From Helicobacter pylori (GTDB lineage: Bacteria > Campylobacterota > Campylobacteria > Campylobacterales > Helicobacteraceae), in assembly GCF_001653475.1 (NCBI RefSeq), contig NZ_CP011487.1:310001-374000 (forward strand): a DNA stretch of 64,000 bases, given 5' to 3'. The first letter of the stretch is position 1, and each line of letters opens with the position of its first letter. Positions 27,468 to 36,888 of the stretch are shown in pieces. A program made the translations under genes and the position numbers. A model generated the notes under the pieces. That model made no database searches. It was not told where the DNA came from and saw only the letters and a program-made list of their open reading frames with translations.

Positions 27468-28784
27468 ATGAAAAAAATATGGCTTTTAGTGTGGGGCTTG
27501 TATTCTTTGGTGTTTTTGCATGCGATAGAAACGATAGAAAAAGCCCCTATAGATGTAGAGGATAGAGACAAAGCCCCCCATTTGTTGCTTTTAGCAGGGA
27601 TTCAAGGCGATGAGCCTGGAGGGTTTAATGCGGCTAATTTGTTTTTAATGCACTATAGCGTTTTAAAAGGCTTGGTTGAAGTGGTTCCAGTATTGAATAA
27701 GCCTTCCATGTTAAGAAATCATAGGGGCTTGTATGGGGATATGAACCGCAAATTTGCCGCTTTAGACAAGAATGACCCTGAATATCCCACTATCCAAGAA
27801 ATCAAATCTTTGATTGCAAAACCCAATATAGATGCCGTCTTGCACTTGCATGATGGCGGTGGGTATTATCGCCCTGTTTATGTTGATGCGATGCTCAATC
27901 CTAAGCGCTGGGGGAATTGCTTTATCATTGATCAAGATGAGGTTAAAGGGGCGAAATTCCCTAACCTGCTTGCTTTTGCAAACAATACGATTGAGAGCAT
28001 CAACGCCCATTTATTGCACCCCATTGAAGAGTATCATTTAAAAAACACGCGCACCGCACAAGGCAATACAGAAATGCAAAAAGCCCTAACTTTTTATGCG
28101 ATCAATCAAAAAAAGAGCGCTTTTGCCAATGAGACCAGCAAAGAGCTCCCTTTAGAATCAAGGGTGTTTTACCACTTGCAAGCCATTGAGGGCTTACTCA
28201 ATCAGCTCAATATCCCTTTTAAGCGCGATTTTGAGCTTAACCCTAGCAGCGTGCATGCCCTAATCAATAATAAAAGCTTGTGGGCAAAAATCAGCTCTCT
28301 GCCTAAAATGCCCCTTTTTAACTTGCGCCCTAAACTCAATCATTTCCCCTTACCCCACAACACTAAAATCCCACAAATCCCCATAGAGAGCAACGCTTAC
28401 ATTGTGGGGCTAGTCAAAAACAAACAAGAAGTGTTTTTAAAATATGGCAATAAGCTCATGACACGATTATCGCCTTTCTACATAGAGTTTGATCATTCTC
28501 TAGAAGAAGTGAAAATGCAAATTGACAATAAGGATCAAATGGTTAAAATAGGGAGCGTGGTTGAAGTGAAAGAGAGTTTTTATATCCATGCTATTGACAA
28601 TATCCGCGCGAATGTGATTGGCTTTAGCGTTTCTAATGAGAGCAAGCCTAATGAAGCGGGTTATACGATTAAATTTAAAGATTTTCAAAAACGCTTTTCA
28701 CTGGATAGGCAAGAAAGGATCTATCGCATAGAATTTTATAAAAACAACGCGTTTAGCGGGATGATCTTAGTGAAATTTGTGTAG
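27468..28784 (+). CDS. csd4: Cell-shape DL-carboxypeptidase Csd4
   Basis: Csd4 trims peptidoglycan tripeptides to dipeptides in the periplasm and is needed for helical cell shape. The 438-residue product has a signal peptide (to about residue 19), an M14-like catalytic domain and a C-terminal beta-rich tail. The usual HxxE zinc motif is replaced by Gln46-x-x-Glu49 in AGIQGDEPGG, and His128 in VLHLHDGGGYYRP completes the ligand set; this unusual Gln ligand is a hallmark of Csd4. Start is ATG 27468. Confidence 0.94.
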   Translation: MKKIWLLVWGLYSLVFLHAIETIEKAPIDVEDRDKAPHLLLLAGIQGDEPGGFNAANLFLMHYSVLKGLVEVVPVLNKPSMLRNHRGLYGDMNRKFAALDKNDPEYPTIQEIKSLIAKPNIDAVLHLHDGGGYYRPVYVDAMLNPKRWGNCFIIDQDEVKGAKFPNLLAFANNTIESINAHLLHPIEEYHLKNTRTAQGNTEMQKALTFYAINQKKSAFANETSKELPLESRVFYHLQAIEGLLNQLNIPFKRDFELNPSSVHALINNKSLWAKISSLPKMPLFNLRPKLNHFPLPHNTKIPQIPIESNAYIVGLVKNKQEVFLKYGNKLMTRLSPFYIEFDHSLEEVKMQIDNKDQMVKIGSVVEVKESFYIHAIDNIRANVIGFSVSNESKPNEAGYTIKFKDFQKRFSLDRQERIYRIEFYKNNAFSGMILVKFV

Positions 28785-28861
28785 GAATGACTAAATCTTA
28801 CCAAAACTCATAGCGTTTTTAAGGCAACGCATGATAAAATACGATAGCGACAAATATACTT

Positions 28862-28939
28862 ATGCTAGACATTAGAGGTCTTTATTTATCATTACCTGAC
28901 TTAAAAAAGAGGCTATGCGGAATGAGAAATAAGCCTTAA
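28862..28939 (+). other. Small ORF of unknown status
   Basis: ATG 28862 opens 25 codons (MLDIRGLYLSLPDLKKRLCG...) to TAA. A -10-like TATACT and the ATG sit close together, leaving no clear ribosome-binding site. It lies five bases before the next small ORF and might be a leader or a relic. I cannot assign it. Confidence 0.2.
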
Positions 28940-28961
28940 TACCATGCATTCATTAGGAGGA

Positions 28962-29180
28962 ATGCATGCGATAATCCAAAAGGGCGTGGATAACTTAACG
29001 GAGCGATTAGACAATGACTTAAAAGATGGTGACTCTCGTGTTTATGTCCCTATTGGATCCATTTCTCGCTTATACGGTGTTGGCAATATGAAACCTAACG
29101 AGCTATGCCTATTGCTTGTTGAAATGTTTGGAGATATTCGTTCGCAATCCAGAAACAACAAAAACAAAAGGAAAAAGTGA
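28962..29180 (+). CDS. Small hypothetical protein
   Basis: A frame of 72 codons from ATG 28962 (an in-frame ATG at 28944 would add six) ends at TGA 29180. The product contains NLTERLDNDLKDGDSRVYVPIGSIS, a LYGVGNMKPNEL segment and a very basic tail (RNNKNKRKK), like a small nucleic-acid-binding protein. AGGAGG at 28955-28960 is only one base from the ATG, too near for normal initiation. It is a lone gene between csd4 and convergent copP. It may be a fragment of a larger lost gene; no homologue is recognised. Confidence 0.4.
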   Translation: MHAIIQKGVDNLTERLDNDLKDGDSRVYVPIGSISRLYGVGNMKPNELCLLLVEMFGDIRSQSRNNKNKRKK

Positions 29181-29333
29181 TAGTTTTTTCTCTTATCGTT
29201 ATGATAAACCACCATTGAAAGGCGTAAAAACACCCCAAACAAACCCAAATATTAAAAGACAACAACCCTTTTGAATGTTGCAGTATCTGGATTATTTTTG
29301 CATCAAACCACCTTTATCATTAATCCGCTACTT

Positions 29334-29534
29334 CTATATCACCTCTTGCCCAGCATCCAATAAAGCTTCTTTGATCAAATCTTGTGTCGCTGGGGCGTCA
29401 AATTCTACAACCACGCTCTTTTTTTCCACGCTCACATCAATAAAGCTCACGCCGTCAATTTCGCCCACAAATTTTTCAATTTTATCCACGCAATGGTTGC
29501 AAGTAATACTTGGCACTTGAAAAGTTGCTTTCAT
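29334..29534 (-). CDS. copP: Copper-binding chaperone CopP
   Basis: A 66-residue heavy-metal-associated domain protein with the metal-binding CxxC in SITCNHCVDKIEKFVGEI. It is a cytosolic copper carrier that works with CopA. The ATG lies right after the copA stop, making it the last gene of the leftward operon. Size and motif are typical. Confidence 0.95.
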   Translation of the reverse strand: MKATFQVPSITCNHCVDKIEKFVGEIDGVSFIDVSVEKKSVVVEFDAPATQDLIKEALLDAGQEVI

Positions 29535-31760
29535 TCAATGATCCTTAATTTTAAAATTCCTTAGCCTTTGGGAGTTTAAGACCACACTCACAGAGCTTAA
29601 ACTCATCGCTAAACCCGCAATCGCCGGGCTTAACATGATATTAGCCTTATAAAGAACCCCGCAAGCTAAAGGGATAAATACGCTATTATAACAAAAAGCC
29701 CAAAACAAATTTTCTTTGATATTTTTAATGGCCGCCTGGCTTAATTGGATCACACTATAAACCGATTTAATATCGTTATTAAAGCTCACAATATCCGCTG
29801 CTTGCACGCTCACATCGCTTCCTTTAGCCATCACCACCGCCACATCGCTCATAGCAAGACTAGGAGCGTCATTCAAGCCATCGCCCACCATCATAACGAT
29901 CTGCCCTTTTTCTTTAAGCTCTTTAATCTTATTGAGCTTGTCTTGTGGTTTAGCGTTGCTGATATAACTATCAATCCCTAATTCAAGCGCGCATTTTTTG
30001 ACATTTTCCCTATTGTCCCCGCTTAAAAGAAGGGTGTTAATGCCTAAATTTTTGATTTGAGCGATATGTTCTTTCACGCCTTTTTTGGGCAAATCTTCTA
30101 AAACAAACACCCCTAAAAGCTCGTCTTCTTTTTCGTTGATTACTCTACCTACAAACACTAAAATCCCGTTTTCTTTAATTTCTAGCGTGTTAATAGGGTT
30201 AAAAAACTCGCTATTACCTACTTTAATGATCTCTTTAGCGCCTTGATAATCTGTTTTAGCGCTAATGCCAAAACCCGTTTTCACTTTAACTGCACTCATT
30301 TCTTTTAAGGGGGCGTTATGCTCTTTTGCGTATTCTACAATCCCTTTAGCAATGACATGTTCGCTGCTCTTTTCAATACTGCTCGCTAAACTCAATAACT
30401 CTAATAATTCTATTTTAGAATGAACGCTTTTAACGACAGGCTTGCCGTTAGTGAGCGTGCCGGTTTTATCAAAAACGATCGTATTGACCAGTCTTGCTTT
30501 TTCTAGACTTTTAGCGTCTTTAAAAAATAATCCTAAAGAACTCGCTTTTTGATTCGCTACTAAAATGCTCATAGGCGTAGCCAATCCTAAAGCGCAAGGG
30601 CAAGAAATCACTAAAACCGATACAAACACTTCTAAAGCGATTCCAAAATTCCACCAAAAATCAGGCTTAGGCGCGATGATGAGCCACACCACAAACGCTA
30701 AAATAGCGATAGCGATCACGCTTGGCACAAACACGCTTGAAACCTTATCCGCTAAGCGAGAAATCTCTGCCTTTGAGCTTTGAGCGTTATGGATCATTTC
30801 TATAATTTGAGACAAGGTGCTGTTTTTGTTATTTTGCGTGGCTTTCATTAAAAAACTCGTGTGGCTATTGAATGTCCCTGAAAAGACTTTATCGCCGACT
30901 TTTTTATAAACTGGCAACGCTTCACCGCTTAACATACTCTCATCTAATTCCCCTTCGCCCTCTATAATTTCGCCATCCACCGCAATAGCGCTTCCAGGGA
31001 GAACTTTCAAAATATCCCCCACCACAATGCTATCCACTAAAACTTCAATCTGTTGGTTATTTTGCATTTTAAGGGCGGTTTTTGGGGCGTTTTTCATCAA
31101 GGCTTGCATAGCGTCTAACGCTTTGTCTTTAGAAACATTTTCAATGCGTTTGCCCACCATCACAAACATTAAAATTACGCACACGCTTTCAAAATAATAA
31201 TGTCCGTAAGACCACTGATTGGTATAAACGAAATACAATTGCCACAGGCTTGAAATTAAGGCAGCGCTTGTGCCTATGGCGATAAGGCTACTCATGTTGG
31301 GTTGTCTGTGCCATAAGGCTTTAAACCCTTGAATGTAAAAATCCCTCCCCAAATGCATGACAATGAGAGTGCCTGTAAGCTGTAAGCAAGCGTTTAAAAA
31401 ATTACTATGATTGTTAATCGTAAGCAAGCTTTTGGATAAAAGGCTGGGACTAAGCATCGCCCCCATAGAAAGATACACTACAAGAAGCGTGAAAATGACC
31501 GCCAACGCTAATTTAATATTAGGGCTAAGAAATTCTTTTTTTTCTTTTTCTAGAGTTTTTTTAGGGCTATAACCTAGCTTTTCAATGAGTTTAAAAATTT
31601 CATCTAAATTGGTTTCGTTTTCGTTAAATTCAATGTTAGCGCTCTTGTTTAAAAGGCTCACTTCTATTTTTTTCACAAAACTCTTACGCCCTAAAGAGCG
31701 TTCAATCCCACTAGAACACGCCGTGCAAGTCATTCCCTCTATGTAAAAAGATTCTTTCAT
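29535..31760 (-). CDS. copA: Copper-exporting P1B-type ATPase CopA
   Basis: A 741-residue copper efflux pump. The N-terminal metal-binding domain has GMTCTACSS (residues 9-17); the membrane metal site has SCPCALG (about 384); the phosphorylation site is VFDKTGTLTNG (about 430); the hinge has MVGDGLNDAPSLAMSDV (about 625). It removes Cu+ from the cytosol. ATG 31760 overlaps the pssA stop (ATGA), and copP follows without a gap. Confidence 0.96.
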   Translation of the reverse strand: MKESFYIEGMTCTACSSGIERSLGRKSFVKKIEVSLLNKSANIEFNENETNLDEIFKLIEKLGYSPKKTLEKEKKEFLSPNIKLALAVIFTLLVVYLSMGAMLSPSLLSKSLLTINNHSNFLNACLQLTGTLIVMHLGRDFYIQGFKALWHRQPNMSSLIAIGTSAALISSLWQLYFVYTNQWSYGHYYFESVCVILMFVMVGKRIENVSKDKALDAMQALMKNAPKTALKMQNNQQIEVLVDSIVVGDILKVLPGSAIAVDGEIIEGEGELDESMLSGEALPVYKKVGDKVFSGTFNSHTSFLMKATQNNKNSTLSQIIEMIHNAQSSKAEISRLADKVSSVFVPSVIAIAILAFVVWLIIAPKPDFWWNFGIALEVFVSVLVISCPCALGLATPMSILVANQKASSLGLFFKDAKSLEKARLVNTIVFDKTGTLTNGKPVVKSVHSKIELLELLSLASSIEKSSEHVIAKGIVEYAKEHNAPLKEMSAVKVKTGFGISAKTDYQGAKEIIKVGNSEFFNPINTLEIKENGILVFVGRVINEKEDELLGVFVLEDLPKKGVKEHIAQIKNLGINTLLLSGDNRENVKKCALELGIDSYISNAKPQDKLNKIKELKEKGQIVMMVGDGLNDAPSLAMSDVAVVMAKGSDVSVQAADIVSFNNDIKSVYSVIQLSQAAIKNIKENLFWAFCYNSVFIPLACGVLYKANIMLSPAIAGLAMSLSSVSVVLNSQRLRNFKIKDH

Positions 31761-32470
31761 GCGTTCTTATTCTTACTAAAAATAATTTTTACCATTAAAA
31801 AGAGCCACCGAATGATGCCATAAATCAAATACAACCCCATAAACACGCTTAAAGCCTCTAAAGGGCGCACAAACACTAACGATAAAAAAATCAACACTAA
31901 GATGAAAAGCTTGAGGTTCCATTTGACTTTTTTAAAATTAGGGTAGCGGATATTGCTCACCATAAGCACCCCCAATAAGACAATAAAGCCTAAAAATAAC
32001 TTTTCCGTATTTCCTTCTAAAAAATGGTACTTGTCATCCAATAACACACAAAGCACCACCAATACCGCCGCAGCAGGAATAGGGATACCGATGAAAGAAT
32101 AGGGGTCGCTTGTGTTGGTGCTGATATTGAATCGCGCCAATCGTATCGCTCCAAAAATCACAAACAATGCACTCACCGCCATGCCTATGCGTCCAAAGTT
32201 ATACCCCACATAAAAGTAAGTGATTAAGCTCGGGGCCACTCCAAAAGCCACCACATCAGCTAAGGAGTCAAATTCAATACCAAACTTGCTAGTGGTGTTG
32301 GTAAGCCTTGCGACACGCCCATCAAGCCCATCTAAAATAAGGCTCGCTACCACTAACCAACACGCCATGACAAATTGATAACTGGAAGCGTAAAAAATAC
32401 TCATCATGCCTAAAAAAATACTGCTAGCGGTAAAAAGATTAGGGAAAAGATAGAGAGGGTTAATAGGCAT
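31757..32470 (-). CDS. pssA: Phosphatidylserine synthase
   Basis: PssA makes phosphatidylserine from CDP-diacylglycerol and serine, the route to phosphatidylethanolamine. The 237-residue membrane protein carries the CDP-alcohol phosphatidyltransferase signature DGRVARLTNTTSKFGIEFDSLAD (DGxxAR-x8-GxxxDxxxD; residues about 49-71) and about six or seven further hydrophobic segments. It belongs to the membrane-bound subclass II type. It is part of the cheY1-to-copP operon. Confidence 0.95.
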   Translation of the reverse strand: MPINPLYLFPNLFTASSIFLGMMSIFYASSYQFVMACWLVVASLILDGLDGRVARLTNTTSKFGIEFDSLADVVAFGVAPSLITYFYVGYNFGRIGMAVSALFVIFGAIRLARFNISTNTSDPYSFIGIPIPAAAVLVVLCVLLDDKYHFLEGNTEKLFLGFIVLLGVLMVSNIRYPNFKKVKWNLKLFILVLIFLSLVFVRPLEALSVFMGLYLIYGIIRWLFLMVKIIFSKNKNA

Positions 32471-32720
32471 TAGAGACTCTTTTCAACTTGGCTTGGTATT
32501 TTAGAACAGGAATAAAAACGATTTTAAAATCAATTGCAAGAATAAAAATCTTACAAGCGTTAAAAAACTTACAAAAAAAGAGCGTCAGAGCAAACGCTTT
32601 ATAACGCTGTTGATAAGCATGAGTTTTTAGAAAACAAAACCTAAAAAAAAGCTTTAAACAAACAGAATGTTTATAATAAGGCTTTAAACCCTTATCAAAA
32701 ATCTGCTTGTAAGCCCACAC
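32460..32720 (-). CDS. Doubtful small ORF between ftsH and pssA
   Basis: An 86-codon frame from GTG 32718-32720, immediately after the ftsH stop, overlaps the pssA start by 11 bases. The translation is rich in Phe, Cys and Lys and looks like translated A/T-rich DNA; I see no domain or clear membrane segment. A similar ORF was annotated in strain 26695 (HP1070, from memory). It may simply be the ftsH-pssA spacer of about 250 bases; I give it low weight. Confidence 0.25.
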   Translation of the reverse strand: MWAYKQIFDKGLKPYYKHSVCLKLFFRFCFLKTHAYQQRYKAFALTLFFCKFFNACKIFILAIDFKIVFIPVLKYQAKLKRVSNAY

Positions 32721-32722
32721 TC

Positions 32723-34621
32723 TTAACTCGCTTGCTCTTCTAAAGGGATCAAACGGCTTTCTAAATTGTTGGCAACTTCGTATTCGCTGATGATTTCACG
32801 CACCCTTTCGCCTGTAATGACTTCTTTGTCAAACAATTCTTTGACCATGATTTCAATCGCTTCTCTATAGTCGTTTAAGGTTTGTTTGACATGCTTATAG
32901 CGTTCTTCTAGCAAGTTTTTAATGAAAAGATCCATTTCTTCTGCGGTCTTTTCGCTAAATTCCCTACTGCTTCCATAACCGCCTCCTAAAAAGGCGTTCC
33001 GTTGCTTTTCTAACACCATAAGCCCACTGACACTGCTCATGCCGTAGTAACTCACCATGCCTTTAATAATATCAGTCGCTCTTTCTAAATCGTTGCTTGC
33101 GCCAGTAGAAATTTCTTCCAAAAAGACATCTTCAGCTGCTCTCCCGCCTAAAAGCACATCAATTTCAGCGATGAGTTCGTGTTTTTGCATCAAGTATTTG
33201 TTTTCTTCAGGCGTGTTAAGAGTGTAGCCTAAAGCCGCCATACCCCTTGGAATGATAGAGACTTTATTCACCCTAGTGCTCCCTTTAGTCATTTCAGAAA
33301 TCACGGCATGCCCGCTTTCATGGTAGGCGACGATTTTCTTTTCTTTAGGACTGATGTGCCTGCTTTTCTTTTCTAACCCTGCAATCCCTCTTTCAACCGC
33401 TTCTTTTAAATGCTGTTGCCTGACTTCTTTTTGGTTGTTTCTTCCTGCTAAAAGCGCGGCTTCATTAATGATATTCGCTAAATCTGCCCCCGCAAGCCCT
33501 GCAGTGAGTTTGGCGACTTCTTGCAAATTCACATCATTAGCGAGTTTCACGCCCTTAATATGCACTTTTAAGATTTCTACCCTGCCGTTAAAATCAGGCT
33601 TATCCACTAAAACCTGCCTGTCAAAGCGCCCTGGACGCATTAAGGCTGGATCTAAGATTTCAGGGCGGTTCGTTGCGGCTAAGACAATCACAGGTGCGTT
33701 TTCGCTCCCAAAACCATCCATCTCGGCTAAGAGTTGGTTTAAGGTTTGCTCTCTTTCATCGTTCCCGCTCACCACGCCTCCAGCCGCTCTGCTCTTACCT
33801 ATGGCATCAATTTCATCAATAAAAATGATGCTGGGGGCTTGTTTTTTAGCGGTTTCAAATAAATCCCTAACCCTGCTTGCCCCTAAGCCCACAAACATTT
33901 CAATGAAACTGCTCCCTCCCATAGAGAAAAACGGCACATGCGCTTCGCCGGCTACCGCTTTTGCTAAAAGGGTTTTACCGGTTCCTGGAGGCCCTACTAA
34001 TAACACGCCTTTAGGGATTTTAGCCCCTAAATTAGCGTATCGTTCGGGATATTTTAAGAAATCTACGATTTCTACCACTTCTTCTTTGGCTTCTTCATTG
34101 CCTGCCATGTCATTAAAACGCACATTGGGTTTTTCAGCGTTAATGAGTTTTTTCGCACTCCCCATGCCAAAAATACCCCCACCCATATTTTTTTGCATGC
34201 GGTTTGCCATAAACATCCATAGCCCTAAAATCACTAAAATAGGCATGAGCCACCCTAACATGTCCGTAAAAAAGTTAGACTCGCTAAAACCAGAATAATT
34301 GATTTTTTTCTCGTCTAACAAAGGCACTAAGGTCAAATCAGGCACTCGTTTAGCGATATAAATCACACGATTGTTACCCTCTTTATGGCTGGCTTTGATC
34401 AAAGTTTGACCGATACTCACATTTTCCACTTCATTATTACTGATGAGCTGTTTGATTTCATGGTAGCTTACATTTTTAGTGCTAGAAGCTAAAAAATTGT
34501 CCGAAAAACTGCCATCAGAATTGAAAGAGCGTAGAAAAAAGATGAGTAAAATCCCTCCAAGAACCGCAAGGATAACGGGATTTTGAAAAAAAGGTTTTTT
34601 AGGTTCGTTCGTTGGTTTCAT
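32723..34621 (-). CDS. ftsH: ATP-dependent zinc metalloprotease FtsH
   Basis: FtsH is an essential membrane AAA+ protease that removes misassembled membrane proteins and regulators. The 632-residue protein has two N-terminal membrane helices (about 14-28 and 118-137) flanking a periplasmic region, Walker A GPPGTGKT (about 210), Walker B IIFIDEIDAIG, the SRH region ATNRPEILDPALMRPGRFD, and the zinc site HESGHAV (about 430). It lies between prmA and pssA in an operon described as stress-related in H. pylori. Confidence 0.97.
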   Translation of the reverse strand: MKPTNEPKKPFFQNPVILAVLGGILLIFFLRSFNSDGSFSDNFLASSTKNVSYHEIKQLISNNEVENVSIGQTLIKASHKEGNNRVIYIAKRVPDLTLVPLLDEKKINYSGFSESNFFTDMLGWLMPILVILGLWMFMANRMQKNMGGGIFGMGSAKKLINAEKPNVRFNDMAGNEEAKEEVVEIVDFLKYPERYANLGAKIPKGVLLVGPPGTGKTLLAKAVAGEAHVPFFSMGGSSFIEMFVGLGASRVRDLFETAKKQAPSIIFIDEIDAIGKSRAAGGVVSGNDEREQTLNQLLAEMDGFGSENAPVIVLAATNRPEILDPALMRPGRFDRQVLVDKPDFNGRVEILKVHIKGVKLANDVNLQEVAKLTAGLAGADLANIINEAALLAGRNNQKEVRQQHLKEAVERGIAGLEKKSRHISPKEKKIVAYHESGHAVISEMTKGSTRVNKVSIIPRGMAALGYTLNTPEENKYLMQKHELIAEIDVLLGGRAAEDVFLEEISTGASNDLERATDIIKGMVSYYGMSSVSGLMVLEKQRNAFLGGGYGSSREFSEKTAEEMDLFIKNLLEERYKHVKQTLNDYREAIEIMVKELFDKEVITGERVREIISEYEVANNLESRLIPLEEQAS

Positions 34622-34629
34622 TATAATCC

Positions 34630-35619
34630 TTAATTTATTGGTTGTTTTTTAAGCAATTTTAGAGCGACCCATTCGTTACGCTGCCGTTGCTCTAAAACCT
34701 CAAATCCATTATAATAGATCTGTAAAACAGAGTTTAAATGGGTTTCTAAAATCCCTGATAAAATAAGAGTGTGGTTACAAAGCCGCACAAATTCACTATA
34801 CAAACTCTTAATCACATCAGCGACAATGTTCGCCACAATAATATCAAAACGCCCTCTAATTTTTTGCGTAGAGCCATGAATGACTTGATCTTGCACTGAT
34901 AGGGGTATTTGATTCAAGCTAAAATTTTTTAGGGTTTCTTCAACGGCTAAACTATCCGTATCGCAAGCAATCAAAACGCTAACGCCTTGTTTTTTTAAGG
35001 CGATGCTTAAAATCCCACTCCCACAGCCCACATCTAGAGCGTTTTTGCGTTTCAAATCAAGGTTAGAGAGCAATTCCAAACACATAGAAGTGCTTTCATG
35101 ATGGCCTGATCCAAAGGCGAGAGCCGGATCAATCATGATGCTATCATTTATAGCGACATGGCTTGGTTTTTGATGCCAACTAGGGTGTATGTAAAATTTG
35201 GCACATTGCACCGGTAAAATAGCTTGTTTGTAGGCTTCTAGCCAGTCTTTTGAAGCAAGATTGCGTGAAAGATGGAAAAAATCAAACCCGCTTTGCAGGT
35301 TTTGTTGCAAGCTCAAACAAAACGCTTCTAATGCTGGAATGAGCGAGTCGTTCAAATCCTTTTCAGAGCGTAAAATAACGAAATTTTTGAGATGTGGGGG
35401 TTTTTCTTTTAAATTTTCTTTTAAAGGGTCATGAGTGGCAAAATAACGCCAGCTGGATTGGCTTATAAATTCAATGGTCTCTTTATCGTCAAACGCTTTT
35501 AAATTTTCTAGACTTGATTCTTCTAAGGCTAGATGCGTGGTGTCTAAAAGAAAGCTCTCAAAAAGCTCTTGCTCCTTAGGGAAGATAAAGAAAAACTCAT
35601 AATACATTGGCTTTAACAC
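34630..35619 (-). CDS. prmA: Ribosomal protein L11 methyltransferase PrmA
   Basis: PrmA trimethylates ribosomal protein L11 using SAM. The 329-residue protein has the family's motif I DVGCGSGILSIALKK (about residues 193-207), the upstream DPALAFGSGHHESTSMCLELL motif that matches the PrmA GTGxHxTT region (about 165-185), and the motif IV-like NIVADVI in place of the usual NILANPL. It sits directly after cheY1 (no spacer) and before ftsH, so it is transcribed with them. Confidence 0.92.
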   Translation of the reverse strand: MLKPMYYEFFFIFPKEQELFESFLLDTTHLALEESSLENLKAFDDKETIEFISQSSWRYFATHDPLKENLKEKPPHLKNFVILRSEKDLNDSLIPALEAFCLSLQQNLQSGFDFFHLSRNLASKDWLEAYKQAILPVQCAKFYIHPSWHQKPSHVAINDSIMIDPALAFGSGHHESTSMCLELLSNLDLKRKNALDVGCGSGILSIALKKQGVSVLIACDTDSLAVEETLKNFSLNQIPLSVQDQVIHGSTQKIRGRFDIIVANIVADVIKSLYSEFVRLCNHTLILSGILETHLNSVLQIYYNGFEVLEQRQRNEWVALKLLKKQPIN

Positions 35620-35994
35620 TCAATCGTTTGTCCCTAAAACAACCTCTAATTTTTCTTTCAAAACTTGGGGGGTAAAAGGCTTTACAATGTAGTTATTCAC
35701 GCCAGCTTTCAAAGCCGTAATGACCTCAGCCTTACCGCCCTCTGTGGTGATCATAATGATAGGGATTTCTTTAAAACGGCTATCGGCTCGCACCTTTTTA
35801 ACGAGATCTAATCCGTTCATTTCAGGCATGTTCCAATCGGTGATAAGCACCTTAGTGTCCGCATTAGCGTCTAGTTTCTCCCAAGCTTCCACCCCATGCT
35901 CAGCTTCTAAAACATCTTCATAGCCCAAGCGTGAAAGCGTATTTTTAATAATTCTCCTCATAGTTGAGCTATCATCTACTACCAGTAGTTTCAA
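35620..35994 (-). CDS. cheY1: Chemotaxis response regulator CheY1
   Basis: A 124-residue single receiver domain that binds FliM when phosphorylated and changes rotation direction. Conserved residues are Asp7/Asp8, the phosphoacceptor Asp53 (LITDWNMPEMNG), Thr83/Thr84 and Lys105-region VKPF. The start is TTG 35994 with AAGGAG nine bases upstream (36001-36007 on the complement). It is the first gene of the leftward operon cheY1-prmA-ftsH-pssA-copA-copP. About 290 bases separate it from the divergent outer-membrane gene. Confidence 0.96.
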   Translation of the reverse strand: MKLLVVDDSSTMRRIIKNTLSRLGYEDVLEAEHGVEAWEKLDANADTKVLITDWNMPEMNGLDLVKKVRADSRFKEIPIIMITTEGGKAEVITALKAGVNNYIVKPFTPQVLKEKLEVVLGTND

Positions 35995-36284
35995 AGTGCT
36001 TCTCCTTTATAAGATTGCATTTAAATTAGGCTCTTTTTAAACAGCCAAAGCGTCTCTAACGTCTTATAATAATAAGTCATTCCAAATAATAGCATGTTTT
36101 GATTAAAATTATCTTGACCGACAATAATCATTGGCTAAATGGAGCGTTCAATGAGCGTTCTTACTTGTAAAAAAATTTAGCTTGTTTGCTATGATAATAG
36201 TTTAAAAGTAATAAAATAACTCTTGAGTGCGATAAAGGGTCATTGGATGGTTTGAAAAAAGAAAGACAAGGATTTTACAAGTAA

Positions 36285-36887
36285 GTGTATTATTTAAGAA
36301 TTTTAATACTGATTATAAGTTTTTTAAATGTTTTAGATGCTGAAAATTTGAGTTATATGTCTTCTTCTTATCAAATAGGCACGGTGTTTATGCGCCCTTT
36401 AAATACTAACAAGCTTTTACAAGGGGCTTCAATCCTTCAAGGCTATGAAGTGAATCCTAAAAACGATTGGGCTTATTCTAGGTATTATTTCTTTATAGAT
36501 TATGGTAATGTGCTTTTTAATAATGACTCTACTTTACAGGCGAACATGTTCACTTATGGGGTGGGAGGGGATTTTATGGTCGCCTACGCTAAAAACCCTA
36601 TCAACCGCTGGGCTTTTTTCTTTGGCTTGCAACTGGCCGCTAACACATGGATACTCAACAATAAAGTCAAAGATTTGGTGGTGAATACTTGGGATTCATT
36701 AAAAGATTTCAATTTTCGTAACACTTATTTCAGGGCTATCGGGAAATTCGGGGTGCAGTTTCGCACAATCGTTTTGTATCATAAGGTGGATGTAGAAATT
36801 GGCATGAAAATCTTTCTAACCCCTGAAAGAAACAGCTTGTTTGAAAGGAGTTTTTTATTTTTTGTTTCGCATTCGTGGCATTTTTAA
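36285..36887 (+). CDS. Outer-membrane protein (HP1066-like)
   Basis: A 200-residue outer-membrane protein: a signal peptide (LILIISFLNVLDA), then about eight amphipathic strands such as WAYSRYYFFIDYGNVLF and NRWAFFFGLQLAANTW, and a C-terminal FLFFVSHSWHF ending in Phe. The C-terminal barrel resembles the H. pylori Hop/Hor superfamily. GTG 36285 is the likely start, with CAAGG upstream. Probable extended -10 TGCTATGAT at 36187-36195. Ligand or pore function is unknown. Confidence 0.75.
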   Translation: MYYLRILILIISFLNVLDAENLSYMSSSYQIGTVFMRPLNTNKLLQGASILQGYEVNPKNDWAYSRYYFFIDYGNVLFNNDSTLQANMFTYGVGGDFMVAYAKNPINRWAFFFGLQLAANTWILNNKVKDLVVNTWDSLKDFNFRNTYFRAIGKFGVQFRTIVLYHKVDVEIGMKIFLTPERNSLFERSFLFFVSHSWHF

Positions 36888-36888
36888 A

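Noticed and set aside
33354-34298. 314-codon plus-strand ORF opposite ftsH
   Set aside because: It is an antisense shadow of the highly conserved ftsH AAA domain; the translation is Ser/Leu/Pro-rich with no domain.
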